Origin: Guyanagaster necrorhizus
Taxonomy: Eukaryota; Basidiomycota; Agaricomycetes; Agaricales; Physalacriaceae
Reading direction: 5' to 3'
Length of the DNA stretch: 64,000 nt
NCBI RefSeq assembly: GCF_019112545.1
Contig: NW_025064895.1
Span: forward strand, 426,049 to 490,048
Position numbers and translations under genes: made by a program. The notes under the pieces are model-generated. The model was not told where the DNA came from. It ran no database searches and saw only the letters and a program-made list of their open reading frames with translations. Of this stretch, positions 1 to 11,988 are shown in pieces; positions within the stretch are counted from its first letter, which is position 1; each line of letters begins with the position of its first letter.

Positions 1-560
1 TACGATGAGCCAACGCCCGGTGCTCCAGGGATATTTTTGAACCTTCATATCTAGGTTCATGATGACGCCTATTTCTTCCCCGTTTTTCAAGTCTCGACCA
101 CTCAAGTTGATGGGGCTGAAGTAGCTCTGCGCAGATACATGGAAAAGGCCACTTGCTCCAGCAACATCTGGTTTATCGGTCGGTAGACTGGGCTTCGTGT
201 GATGTTACCTATTAACCACCCTGCATAAAAGGAATTACCAGGCTGTAGATTGTGGCATTGTCGCTGTTCGTTAATCGCGGGGTTATAAATAAACGGAACG
301 AGGGGACGTCTGTCTTCGTCGAAGGCAAACCAGTCGCCGTCGCCAAGAAGTAGGAGACCACCTAGATAATGTGTAGACGTCAAAGACCGTAACGCCTAAG
401 AACTTGACGGCAAACTGCCACAGGCATACCTGTCTTCAGAGCATTGGCAATAACGGGTATAAGGCCTAGAACGGAATGAATCACATCAGAAGTAGCGTGT
501 AGGCTTTCTGGCAAAAATTCTGCCAATTCTCACTGAATGAATCTAGGGCAAAGGGTCATT
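1..560 (-). CDS. Unidentified protein gene, partial, runs off the left edge
   Basis: Three minus-strand open stretches join with ordinary splice sites. One ends near 433 (reads ...PVIANALKT). The next spans about 368 to 193 and contains GDGDWFAFDEDRRPLVPF. The third runs from about 152 to the window edge and contains LSGRDLKNGEEIGVIMNLD. The introns GTATGC...TCTAG (about 65 bases) and GTAACA...ACCAG (about 43 bases) keep the frame across both joins, which chance open frames rarely do. I do not recognise the family. The 5' end is unclear: upstream of about 540 the same frame meets a stop. The 3' end lies outside the window. It could be a normal gene with a small first exon or one damaged at its 5' end. 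Confidence 0.45.
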
Positions 561-1376
561 TCCGAAGTGTGGTGAAATATCCTGTGCGATTCGTACCGAA
601 AATCTTTTGGTGCATCACTAATTCCACTGCACGCGAGGAAATGGAATTTCTATCGAGATTGAACACGACGCACCCATACGTCTTTAGCTTCCGGGAACAG
701 CCATTTCCATTGCCCTAAAAAGTAAGTACATTTTCCGATTAGTACTGAGTTATCGCAGCTGGTAAGAATCAAGCAGACCAAATAGCGGATCCTCAGCCAA
801 GGTCAGCGATAGCCGATGTGCACTCCCTTATGATATTTTGCAGATCATCGGAAATGAAGGTGGGGGTACAAACCACCGATCATAAAACACCAGAGTCAAT
901 GCTGCAACCCGAGCCTCTAAAGAAGGATATGTGGAAACTTGCGAATATGGAGGAGATTGGAGCCGACGTTCGTTTTCACCATACCTGTGGGAAGTTGGTA
1001 CAACTGTGTCGAGGTCAGCGAGAGTACACGTGCAGCATATTGAAACACCTTCAGTACACGTTGGTCTCGATTGCTCGTCCTGGTAGCGATGTCTCAAAGG
1101 TGCGAAATAAAAAGGGCATGCAATCATTAAATACTGTAGATTCATGACATGACCCCTTGGGGATTACCCAGCTAGACGGCATTCTATTCACTCAAAGGGA
1201 AAAGAACATACAAGTCTCCATCTGGTCGAGGGCTTGAGAACATGAAAGGCAGGCATAAATATGGGGGCATCAAATGGCTATCAAGGTGGTCAAGCAGTTC
1301 ATTGACATGGGAGAACAAGGCAGTACGATAATGCATAAGATCTGACAACACTTCCACCTAGCTCTCAGTTGCACCT
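561..1376. other. Stretch without a supportable gene
   Basis: Overlapping frames of about 105-110 codons lie on both strands around 820-1147, but neither shows a family motif or splice sites that extend it. The right part is the 3' flank of the ubiquitin-S27a gene. Confidence 0.4.
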
Positions 1377-2068
<692 letters not shown>

Positions 2069-2644
2069 CTTGACGGACACCCTTGTCTCTCCAACGATGT
2101 GAACGGTGGAATCGTCAACAAAAGCAGAACCGAATGTAGTTGATGACAAAAATTGAGCGAGACAGCTTTCCGTCCTGTAGCTGATTTAGGTTCAGGCTCC
2201 GATTCGGAATAATCCGGATTAGCTCCGGCCTCGGCTTCAATCGGCAAAATCTACATAGAATCTTTGCCGAAGCCATGTCTCTTAAAGGCACATCGTCATG
2301 AATGCATCTAGACATCTTGAAAATTACCCAAATTTCCACCCGAGTCTCATCCCCAGAATTTTGGACGAACATTTTTCATCTGGACATGTTATCCCTGGCC
2401 TCAATGCTATGATGTACGAACATATTTAGCCATTCACTTCATGTAGGACAGCCTATTTACATGGATGTGTCAGTCGCCTCGGCCTTCAGTGACAATCCAG
2501 TTGGTACTCGGCAGGAGCTGCGTTTCATTACATAAAGCTCCAGCAAGCTCTGCGTGAATTTGTGACCTTGAAGAACAGAAGCTTATTAATATTTCTTCCT
2601 CGATCATATTTATTCTCGACATTCTTCAAGTCTGCCACCATTGA

Positions 2645-2932
2645 ATGTCGTTCGGGTATGTTCTACTTCTCTGGTGTTAGCTTGAGTATCACATATTAAA
2701 TGATGGTTGTTACAGTCCTCGAAGTTCGAAGCCTCAAGGACGCTACTTAATCCTCCTCTTTGCTGTTAAAGCCTGCAATATGATGGTGTGTTTTGTGGGA
2801 CATGCGATTTCCTTTACTATTCCCCGTTTGATCACCGTGTTTACGAAGATTTTAACACCCGCTTTAAGATTTGTCCATCATGAGTCTTTTTTGGTAACCT
2901 TTCTCTCTACTTTAATGCTGAACTTCTGCTGA
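2645..2932 (+). CDS. Possible small hydrophobic protein (low support)
   Basis: An ATG in the context CCATTGAATGTCG starts MSFG. A 60-odd base intron (GTATGT...TTACAG) follows after 11 coding bases, and a second exon then stays open to a stop at 2930, giving about 74 residues rich in Phe, Leu, Val and Ile. The start context and intron look real, but the protein resembles nothing I know and could be an accident of sequence. The exon may instead be spliced onward at the GTGTGT that follows the first 27 or so codons. Confidence 0.2.
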
Positions 2933-5430
2933 GACTGCGATGATATGGATGCACGAATTTGCAACTTTTTCAAAACTTTTTGATTCTACTGCCATCGTTA
3001 ATAGGCAGTGGAGTCTGCTCCAGGTTCTGGGATGTGTATCAATCGATGACCATAAGACTATCTGGCCCAACAAATTGTCTGTCTTGAAACAATATGAAAT
3101 ATTACCTAGTCTTCGTATATGAATCCTAATAAGATTCCGTGATGAGCACTGGAATTTGAAAACTGCGTGAAAAAGGGGCCTCGGGTATAGCCACGTGATC
3201 GTGGCTGGTCACGTCTTCTACCACCAACCTCGACCGGCACCTCCAATATTCTATGAAAATACATACATATCCCATCCCAGTCTCTCGCTCCTTGAATCTG
3301 AAATCCTTTTGGAATGACAAATTGGCGACCAACATAAAGCAGGTCGCTAGCAAAGCCAAAACTTTATCAGCAGAACCTAATGAGCTGCGACTCAGAGAAC
3401 TGGAAGAGAAAATGAGGCTGGTTCTGACATCGCTCAAGGCATCTATATGGAGCATCATCAATGAGCAGCCTGAATAGGAATCCACCGTACGCCTCCTCGA
3501 GCTGGCCTTCCAGCTTACCGATGTCGATAAATAGGACTTGGATTGTGCGCCTTTTGTTACATCTCATACAAACTGTTAACAGATCAGTAATCAATCCCAC
3601 AAAGCATCACGTCCGGAACGGAATATTGCCACATTAGTTTGAATTGGACCGGGATCTGACGTACGCCTGTTTTGTAGTTCTGTCCTATCTGCTTTTTATC
3701 TCATTGTATTCGGTATTGATGTCTTTAGGACATTAATTAAGCTAGGGCCGGAATCGCTTAACACTGTTTTTATGAGGATACCGCGCCAATGAATCATCGT
3801 CCTATATCAGCTGCATGAAATGCTACTTTGAAAACTATTGTAGAACGGCAGAAGGTCCACAGTTATGCAGTGTGAAGGTCTTTACTTATCATTCTCCAAT
3901 GCCTAGCCCTTGGTCTACCATCAGAAAATACCCAATGCACGTCCTCACCTTGAGAAGGCTTCTGAAATTTATTCGAAAGAGCTCATCTCAACAGTACGCG
4001 CTGAGATTATTCTCATGGACACTTCGATGGAGTCACCGCCGGCAGAAGGGACATGTGGAATCCTCTATCATCTAAAATGCTCCTGCAGACACTTGCTTGC
4101 ACCTTTCATCAGTGCTAAAGGAAAGGCTTTAGTTTGCTTGTCTCCATCTCGTTCAAGTTGACAGATGAGTCAAATATATGCCATGATGCTGATTCTTCCT
4201 AGGCCTTTACCACACTATCTGCTCGCGATGGGTCTATCACTGCCAAATACCTATTGATCGGCGCACATCGGACTGAACTCTCGGTCCCTGACTACCGTGG
4301 ACAATTCAAGATGTCGTATTGTGATGCCTACGTCCGCGTTACGATGTTTCGGACATAAAGCCAAGTACCGGGAACGTTGCGTCTTTGGATGGATCCAGCT
4401 TCCATGAGGCTCCCCTCTTTATCTGCTGCTTACTAAATTCTCTTAGGACAGCACACCATAGTTGGCCAACATGTTAATCGATCGAGAATGGTCCGTGTTG
4501 CTGTTTTTCAGAGAGAATTCTTCCTAATATTTTCTTTGCAGTTATATTTTCTATCTCTATCACCAAATATGCAGTAGCCCAATGGTCCAGCTGTCTATTG
4601 TATACCACCACAATGGTCTTATAACCTCTTATCGACTTACGAACCGAAGTCTTCATGGTAGCCTCATCAGTTAAGACGGCCATAACAAGACTTAGACTAC
4701 AACGGAAAAGGCGCAGCTGAGTGTAGCATACGAACATGCATATACGGTGAATAAATTTTACCCTCTATGTATGCCTTTCTACTATCCCTTTGACGGCTTA
4801 CTAACCCTCGTCCAGGCGATGCATTCTGCGGAGAAGTGTGTACGTATACGCACAACCTGAATGGAGTGACTCAATGATCATAGCCATTCAGCCTGTGTAC
4901 TGTATTCATCTTATCATCTTTCTTTCTTTTAAAAGAAGTTTTACCTTGTCCGGAGGAATCTAGATATGTTTCAAGATAGCGTTCCGAACATCACCTTCGA
5001 GTAGGCACATCCAAAAACGCAGACCTAGATGATAATTCTATCCCGCGACGTCGATTGAGAATCATTCGATCCGAGGAGGAGATGAACGGGAGGAGGGATG
5101 AGGCCGTTGACCTTGGCGGTAGCGGTGGGCTTTTCATTCCACGTGTGAGAGCCGCCTTTTACGAAAGGCCTTCTTTATAGCCTGTCAAGGTTGTGAACAT
5201 CGCGGGATATGTGATCACTTCGAAAATAGGCAAAACAGTGACAGTTCCGGTATCAAGTATATTTGATCTCTCACTATTTATATCCTGCTGACAGTACGAC
5301 AGACTGGATATATTTCAGATCTATATCACAGACACGAAGCGTAAAGTCATCCATGAAGGCCAGACAAATATCAAGCAAAGAGATCGGCAGTGGCAATAAG
5401 GCGACGTAGATGTCATTAACAAGCCGAGTT

Positions 5431-5446
5431 GGGGGGGGGGAGGGGG
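5431..5446. repeat. G-tract low-complexity run
   Basis: Ten consecutive G residues, one A, then five G residues on the plus strand, in the gene-poor stretch. Confidence 0.8.
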
Positions 5447-6030
5447 AAGAGAAAATCAGATCTGTCCTCCTCGAACGTCCAGGTGCTACATCACTTGGAG
5501 ACGGTCCTGGCAGAGACATTGAAAACCACGCGAAATCAGCTCCTGACCAAAGATCCTGTGTATCAATGATATCCTTCTGAAATGTATACAATCCAAAGTC
5601 TTTTATTGACACTATCATTAAACTTCTTCGTCTACATAGCCCGCCATTCACTAGAAAACGATCATGAACATCATGAGAGGGTGTGGGGTAAGGAGCAAGA
5701 CGGACAAACAGAACAACAGACACAAAAGCACGACGAAAACAAACGGATGCAAAAGGGTGCAAGGAATAGTACGGTGAACAAAGGTATGTAGGGTAGTGAG
5801 TCAGAAAACGTGAAACGCGCGAGTGAATGATGGATTAACGGTTCAATGTACTGTAAGTAAAATGAACTGAAAACGCAATGGATTATGCTGAAAAAGGTGG
5901 GGATTCGCAAAAAAATGTTCCGTGTTGTCATTATCCGATATGTATAGTGTCGTTTTGCGGTCCGTCTAATGCAGGGTGGGAGCAGGTCAAGGTTGGGGTA
6001 AACATTAAGACAGATGACATCAGTTTGATC

Positions 6031-7848
6031 TCATGCGGCACTATACAAGAAGAGATTGTTTGTCGCCGCAATCTGTTTGAAATTTTGCGCTGTCAGAAAC
6101 CCGCTGCACGGTAATCAATCATTGAATCAAGACTCACAGCGATAGTGTTTTCCCTCGGGTGCCAGCTCGCATGCAGGATCTTCTTATTGAAGTCTAATGC
6201 CTCGAGCGACATCTGATCCTTGAACCCCCCCGGACGAGTTCCGTTCTTCACTCCAAGCTTTGCCCCAGGCATGGCACCCCCAATCTTCCTCGCCTTGAAC
6301 GCCGACTTGTCTGCTTGAAGAACGACGTCGCTCAATGTATCTGTATCGTATATCCGGAAATAGTTGTGGTATGACCCAGTCAGCACGTGCCTGTATAACT
6401 TGGCATTAACATCACAACTTATCAGAGCACAGTGTGATACGTACTTGTCATCACCACCCCACACACACTCGAACTTGTCGAATATGCAATCATTCTCGTA
6501 CAGATCACAGAGTTTGCCCCGCAAGTGGTCGTGAATTGGGATCGTCTTCACAGGCCGCGACTCCATATTAACATCCCAGATCTTCAGGGATAAATAGTCT
6601 CTTGACAGGATATACCTCCCGTCATGGCTGAATTTGACATCCGAGATGGAGGATATGATTTCCGAAAAGAATGATCGTGTCGTAGGGTCTTCCTCTTCCT
6701 CAAAGCCTGATGGCGAGATGCGTTGTCAATCAAACCGAACAACAAAGGAGTTCAAGGCGCTCACATTTGGCATGCCGATCACATAGAGCAGAGTCTCGCA
6801 TGTCTGCAAGTTTGATGTTGCTTTTTGAACTTGAGTACATGAAGAGGTTGCAGTGTATGGGATGGAACTCCGTGGCTGTGATGACTTCAGTTAGCTCTTC
6901 CATGTTGACCGGCTTGATATCCACGATGTCTATAGTATAATTAGGAATACACCCTGGCATAGCAACCATGCCACGTACTGAAACTTTGGTCGCTGATATT
7001 CAGGTTCCAAAGGTTAATTCGTAGATCATCAGCAGAAATGTACGTCTCCTGGTCTGAATTCACGGAGATCGAATGTATGTGGTACGCGTGAGCGTTTGAA
7101 TAGACTTTGCGGGGTACGGCGGCGATGATGTTATCCTGGAGGGCCATCCGAGGCAGTCTGAGATGATTGCGCGCCGTAGGCGCTGGCAGGGATTGCTGGC
7201 CGTTATGGTGATTTGACTCTGAGACCACCCGTAATGACTTCTCAAAAACCTTCCACAACTTAATGGTTTTATCTATAAAAGCTAATCAGAGACCAAAGCG
7301 GAAGAACTAGACTGAGACGCACCATTTGTTGATAGAAGAAAATGCGCCGAGTTCTGTCGTCTGCACCACTTGATCTTGTTGATCTTCTCTTCGATTTCCA
7401 GCGACTTCAAGTAATCGAATTCCGGCTCATGTGACTGGAACTCCGTGTAGAACTTGTATTCGCAGCCCTTTTTCTGTTCGCGGTGGCAGAATCATTACAA
7501 GAGGCGATGGAAGCACGATCAGCGAGAAGGCAGAGAAATAGATCTCGTGAGCAGCTTGAGCGTGGAGACGGAAAAAACATACGTACCGATTCATTACGCT
7601 CGAAAAGAACCACTCGACCACCCTTGTCGCCTGTAGCGAGATAGTTTCCTGTAGAGTCAAACTCCACGGTTGAGATGATGTCAGCTGAAGTGGCGGCAAT
7701 CAGTTCGCAGACGATGGCAACGCCCAACCACAGGAAACGGCGTGCGACAGCAGCGGCACGACGCACCTTCTGTAATGTCCTCGATATCGCCCTTGTCACC
7801 AAAACACTGAGCGAAACGCCAGCCGCCAGAGCTAAGAGGGTCTTCCAT
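6031..7848 (-). CDS. CDC55: PP2A regulatory B (PR55) subunit, WD40 propeller
   Basis: Regulatory B subunit that directs protein phosphatase 2A to substrates, in yeast in mitotic exit and morphogenesis. The start [18 protein letters not shown] at 7848 is followed by an intron and then [20 protein letters not shown], the family's first blade. Later exons give [79 protein letters not shown] and the end of the last blade, NNLFLYSA. About eight exons. Length and order match yeast Cdc55 and human PPP2R2. The start is fixed by the conserved N-terminus; longer frames upstream are intronic. It diverges from COX9, with 250 bases between start codons. Confidence 0.95.
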
Positions 7849-8098
7849 GTCGAGTCGGACGATGAACAGAAGGGAAAAAATAGAATAGAGACAGGAGTAT
7901 CGGGGGAGATGGTGATGCTCGAGAAGAAAGGTGTGTCGCAGCTGAAGAAGACCGGCTGGATCGCTTGGATGTGGTGTGTGTACTACATAAGGCTCGGTTC
8001 TGCATGTGGTCTTGTTGTTTGCTCGTATTTCGCTGTGCCCTCCATCTGACAGCGCCCGTATTTCTCCTTCTTATTCTACATCATCACTAGCAGCAGTC

Positions 8099-8395
8099 AT
8101 GGCTATCGCTCCCATCACCGGAATGCTCAGAAAGAGATTTATCGTTGACCTCAGCTGCGCCTTAAGCCTTGCTACTGCTGGCGCTTACACTTTCTGGTAT
8201 GTCTCGCTTTTTATACCAGCTTTTGCGCGTGTTGACTCAATGATACATAGGTATGGCTATCACTTGAAAGCGGGTGCGCAGACCTTGTCCTGTCGCTTTT
8301 GTTTCAATCTTCGTGTTACTGATTGGTCTCTAGTGGAGCACCAAGAGAACTTCTACCTCCAACTGGAGAAGGCGAAGTTGGCAAGTCGTCAGTAG
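8099..8395 (+). CDS. COX9: Cytochrome c oxidase subunit VIIa (Cox9)
   Basis: Small single-pass subunit of respiratory complex IV in the mitochondrial inner membrane. The spliced product is 60 residues. It begins MAIAPITGMLRKR, close to yeast Cox9 (TIAPITG), followed by a membrane helix from about residue 15 to 34 ending in FWYGYHL, and a charged matrix or intermembrane tail that is mostly helix (ENFYLQLEKAKL). Two introns: GTATGT...CATAG after the Trp codon and GTGCGC...TCTAG after the AAAGCGG bases; both keep the frame. Such a small, intron-split gene is easily missed by gene finders. Divergent from PP2A B, convergent with the J-protein gene. Confidence 0.93.
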   Translation: MAIAPITGMLRKRFIVDLSCALSLATAGAYTFWYVSLFIPAFARVDSMIHRYGYHLKAGAQTLSCRFCFNLRVTDWSLVEHQENFYLQLEKAKLASRQ

Positions 8396-8569
8396 GAGGA
8401 GAGGGCAGGTGGGACTATATGTCTAGACCATCGTCCAGAACAAATCTAAGAATTAATCGAAATTATGCGGTTTCCGTCTCTATGTTCAATTAGCGAGTGG
8501 TCCGATAAGCTAATTGCAACCATATTCCTACATATCCAACAAACAATCCAACAAACAGATAATAAGTTA

Positions 8570-10075
8570 TCAACGCCGTTGCACGTTCAGCCGCTCGAAT
8601 TCTACGCAGCTTTCTATCACCTCGCTTTCAATCTTCTTCACCTTTTCCCAGTCAGTCCCAAATCCAAAGAGTCCAATCTCTGCCTCCTTTGCCCGCTCCT
8701 TTTGGTCCAAACCTCGTCTGCACTCCGAATAGACACGCTCGGTGTAAGCTGTCTCCACACTCCTCTCAAATTTCGCTACCGCCGGTCCCCGTTCTACGCT
8801 CGAATCGGAAGCTGAGGATTTTTGTCTCGCTACTTCCGGACCAACTACAGGGTGGCTTGTCCACTCTCCGGGATTGACATAGTACTTGATGCCAAGATCT
8901 CTTGTTTCCCTCTCCACCGAATAGCGAGAGCCCCCTACAAATGAGTAACGAGGATCTGGGACAGGTGGCGAGCTGAATAAACTAGGTAGTGCCGATAGTA
9001 TCGAAAATCCGAATATTATGAACAGAGGCAGAAGTTGAACAAATAATGATCGCGGTTGCGCTGCTTCCTGTTGCTGTCGGCGAAGTGTTGGCCCTCCCAT
9101 GCGCGTCGTGCGAAAACCGCCTGGTCCAAATGATGCCGAAAATACTGGATTCAATTAGACTGGGGTTGACGGACTAATCATGAGAACACACCTGGTCCAC
9201 CACCGAAACCGCTACCAAAGCCACTTCCGCCGCCAAAGAACATATTGAAGAGGTCCTCGGGACTAAGCTCTCCATCAAATCCTTGACCAGAGCTTGCAAA
9301 CGGCCGAGATGCAAATCCTGACGGTCGTGATGACATGCCTCCAGTTCGGTCCTCTGGGTCAGCGCCACTCTGATCATAGATAGCACGCTTTTGGGGGTCT
9401 GAGAACAGTTAAAAGTGCAGAGAGTAGAGATACAGAGTATAGCATACCCGATATGACTTGGAAAGCTTTAGAAACCACTGCAAAAATGTCAATACGTGGA
9501 AACGTTGGACAGGAAACGGTTCACTTTTGAAAGCTTCGTCAGCACCAGGAGCACCATTCTTATCTGGATGTAAAGCCAGGGCTAGCTGTAAACGGGAATG
9601 TGAGATATAAAGGGGCCCAAGTCTGTATGCGCACCTTTCGATATGCTTTCTTCACATCTCCTTCTTCGCAAGTCTTGTGCACAGACAATATCTCATAATA
9701 TTCTGTTACCTTGCACGCCCGTACCCTCTTCACGATTGATATTTGTTCCGCAGTATACTCTCTCTTCTCACCTCCAATACCTCCAGCGGTCCCATTCCCC
9801 ATAGAACTCGACGATGTCGACGTATTACCAGTATGCCGGTGCTTAGTCCCAGATGAGGAAGAATGTGTCTCAGTGGATGAAGACGACGTTGAAGATGCCG
9901 GACCAGAGCCATTCTCTGCCGTATTAATGGACGCCAGCATCTTGAGTGCCTCAGGCGTCTCAAACAGTGCTATCGACTTCTGGCAGAATTTCCGAGCAGA
10001 CGAGTAATTGCCTGCATCGCGATGCTTCTGTGCGATGGCGAGACATCGAATGGCCTCGTCCTTGTTGCTCTCCAT
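8570..10075 (-). CDS. ER-membrane J-domain protein (DNAJB12/14, Hlj1 type)
   Basis: Hsp40 co-chaperone that recruits Hsp70 at the ER surface, in known relatives for membrane-protein quality control. Residues 1-50 form a short helical repeat-like region (MESNKDEAIRCLAIAQKH), followed by a Ser/Thr-rich linker. The J domain starts at about residue 115 (EYYEILSVHKTCEEGDVKKA) with the catalytic HPD in LALALHPDKNG and ends ISDPQKRAIYDQSG. A Gly/Phe-rich stretch follows, then one membrane helix (FVQLLPLFIIFGFSILSAL), then a C-terminal region of DUF1977 type. Four to five introns. About 370-380 residues, usual for DNAJB12. The start at 10075 is the only ATG giving this N-terminus. Confidence 0.92.
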
Positions 10076-10150
10076 ACCGAGCTTTGCGGTAGCTTGGACC
10101 GACGTGGAAGAAGGAAGGAGAAAGATGATGTCAAGTGGCTGGGTCAGCTT

Positions 10151-10160
10151 AGGTTAGGGT
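10151..10160 (+). promoter_or_regulatory. Telobox-like AGGTTAGGGT
   Basis: A one-and-a-half copy TTAGGG-type motif lies in the 123-base gap between the divergent J-protein and F-box start codons. TTAGGG-like boxes are bound by Tbf1/Teb1-type factors in fungi; that it is used here is inference. Confidence 0.3.
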
Positions 10161-10198
10161 CTAATATTAGTCGGCTGTGGATTTGTAAGGCTTTTCCT

Positions 10199-11753
10199 AT
10201 GCAACGACCACTAGTGGAGGATTCGGAGGAGCTGAAGAGGTTCAGAGCAGAATGGAAAGCAGAGGTAGAGCATAGGAAAGCCATCGCTGAGCCCAACATC
10301 AAGGGCATCGTTGACAACAGTGAGCACAAGCCTGCTCTGAATTTACCTCAGCATACTCTATCACCTCCTACGAAGCCTCAGCTCCATGTATCCGCCCTTT
10401 CTAATGTGCCTCTATCGGAAGCGCAAGGATCAGCTCTGGCCGTGTATCGCAGTGCTGTCGCACACGAGCAACGCGGTGACCTCGATGAGGCTCTTCGGCT
10501 GTATCGCCAGGCATTTCGGAAGGACCCCAATGTCGACAGGGCTTACCATCGCGAAGAGATCATCGCTTCATCTTTCTCTACTCAATTACACGATACCCAG
10601 TATGCCGTCGTTGCAGAAGTGCCTATGCACAGGCCTAAGGGGACCAGTGTCGTATGGGCTGCCTCTTTGGCAAATATAGTTGCTGGTTTTCCGGAAATGC
10701 TGCACTTCGAGCCTGAGATAGAGGAAGATGACGTCCATCTGCAGAGAATTCCAGATGAGGTCCTTATCAAGATCCTGACTAGACTTGACCCTACATCCCT
10801 TGAGCGATTCGCTGCAGTCAACCGGAAGGCTCGGGTATTCAGTCTTGACTCGACAATATGGAGGTAAGTTTCTATTATATCGCATCGAGCGCCTGGCCCT
10901 CGACGGATTGCACGACTTAGGAAACTGGTCACTGCAACATACAGGCCGCCCCAGGTACCCAACCAAGAAGCGCTGCATGCCGTGTTGGAAAGATGTCTGT
11001 ATGACTATCGCAGGGTGTTCATAGAACATCCGAGGGTGCGAATGGATGGTGTTTACATTGCCGTCTGCCACTACGTGTAAGTCGGCTGCCTTTGACTCGC
11101 TTTACTCTGGCTGACTTTTCATAGTCGTTCAGGACTGAGTGAGAACTCTTGGGTGAATGTACGCTTCTATTCGTTCGAACATACCATAAATTTACTCTGC
11201 TCTAGGTCAACCATTTGATAACCTACCACCGGTACCTGTGCGTATCCTATCCTACATCCTTACCGCCCATAAGACTTATGATTGTTCAGGCGTTTCTACC
11301 CTAACGGACTTGTCATCTCCCTTCGTACAAACGAAGAACAACCTCCTCAACATGTTATACCCCTTCTAAAACCCAGTCTTCGTATGAAGGTATGCTCCTT
11401 CTCAACGTGTCTAAGCATATAGAAACTGACCTCCTCAGGGATGTCTATTTGGGCGCTGGACACTCACCGATACAACTATATACATGACAAATCTCGTCGA
11501 AGGGAGTGGGAATCTACCCAACCCTCCTGACACCGACTTTTCCGACCTATCTGACATCATTTTAGCCAATTCTGACACGATCCGTTATGTCTTCAGTATG
11601 TCCCTCTCCCTTCGGTCTCGTCCTCTTGGGAGATGGAACAAATTGGACATAAGTTCTTTTAATTCGGTGAACATAGAGACGGGAGATGTGTCTCCCGTTG
11701 TTTTGAAGCACGAGAGGTCCTTCTGGTTTTCCAAAGTTCGGTCATATGCCTGA
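10199..11753 (+). CDS. F-box protein of the FBXO9 / Pof7 family
   Basis: Substrate adaptor of an SCF ubiquitin ligase. The N-terminus (MQRPLVEDSEELKRF) is followed by a TPR-like pair of helices (YRSAVAHEQRGDLDEALRLY) at about residue 85-110. The F-box comes next (IQ/LQRIPDEVLIKILTRLDP ... LERFAAVNRKAR). After it is the FBXO9-specific domain: HPRVRMDGVYIAVCHYV, YHRYLRFYPNGLVISL, and at the end FWFSKVRSYA, matching FFARVRSY in human FBXO9. Six or more short introns. I chose the ATG at 10199 because the longer frame from 10022 overlaps the start of the divergent J-protein gene. The human relative acts in Tel2/Tti1 turnover and TOR signalling; that role here is untested. Confidence 0.9.
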
Positions 11754-11988
11754 CAATCTTGCCGTATACCGGCTCGCTTAATAGAAGTTACCTTATCGTG
11801 TATGTGATTGGGGACCTATCTGACGGTTTTAGATTGTCAGGACACGATGCGGCGGTGTAATTCCAACACTTGCAACCTAAGTATATGATGATATAAATGT
11901 AGGATATCTAGTATATGTACCAGCCTCCAATCTGAAAACATGTATGAAAGCGGTGTGTTAGTAATAAGGATTGGAAGTTATACATTAA

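Larger units (their letters stand above)
2069..6030. other. Gene-poor 4-kb stretch
   Basis: Between the S27a and PP2A genes I find only short open frames on both strands with no recognisable domain. One spliced small frame at 2645-2932 and one plus frame at 3253-3477 (74 codons, charged and helix-prone) are the best candidates. There is a low-complexity G tract near 5431. No transposase, reverse transcriptase, terminal repeat or tRNA could be read. The two ends serve as the S27a upstream region and the PP2A 3' flank. Confidence 0.4.

Noticed and set aside
818..1147. Opposed frames of about 105-110 codons near 0.8-1.1 kb
   Set aside because: They mirror each other on both strands, have no motif and no supporting splice sites.
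3253..3477. 74-codon plus frame with charged helix-like sequence
   Set aside because: Plausible composition but no family, no clear upstream exon, and an equal-length frame lies on the opposite strand.
5431..5446. G tract as a possible quadruplex or sequencing gap artefact
   Set aside because: Kept only as a low-complexity repeat; one tract is not enough to claim a structure with a function.
7675..8049. Plus frame of 124 codons over the PP2A 5' region
   Set aside because: Antisense to the first PP2A exons and promoter; the minus strand reads the conserved PP2A start.
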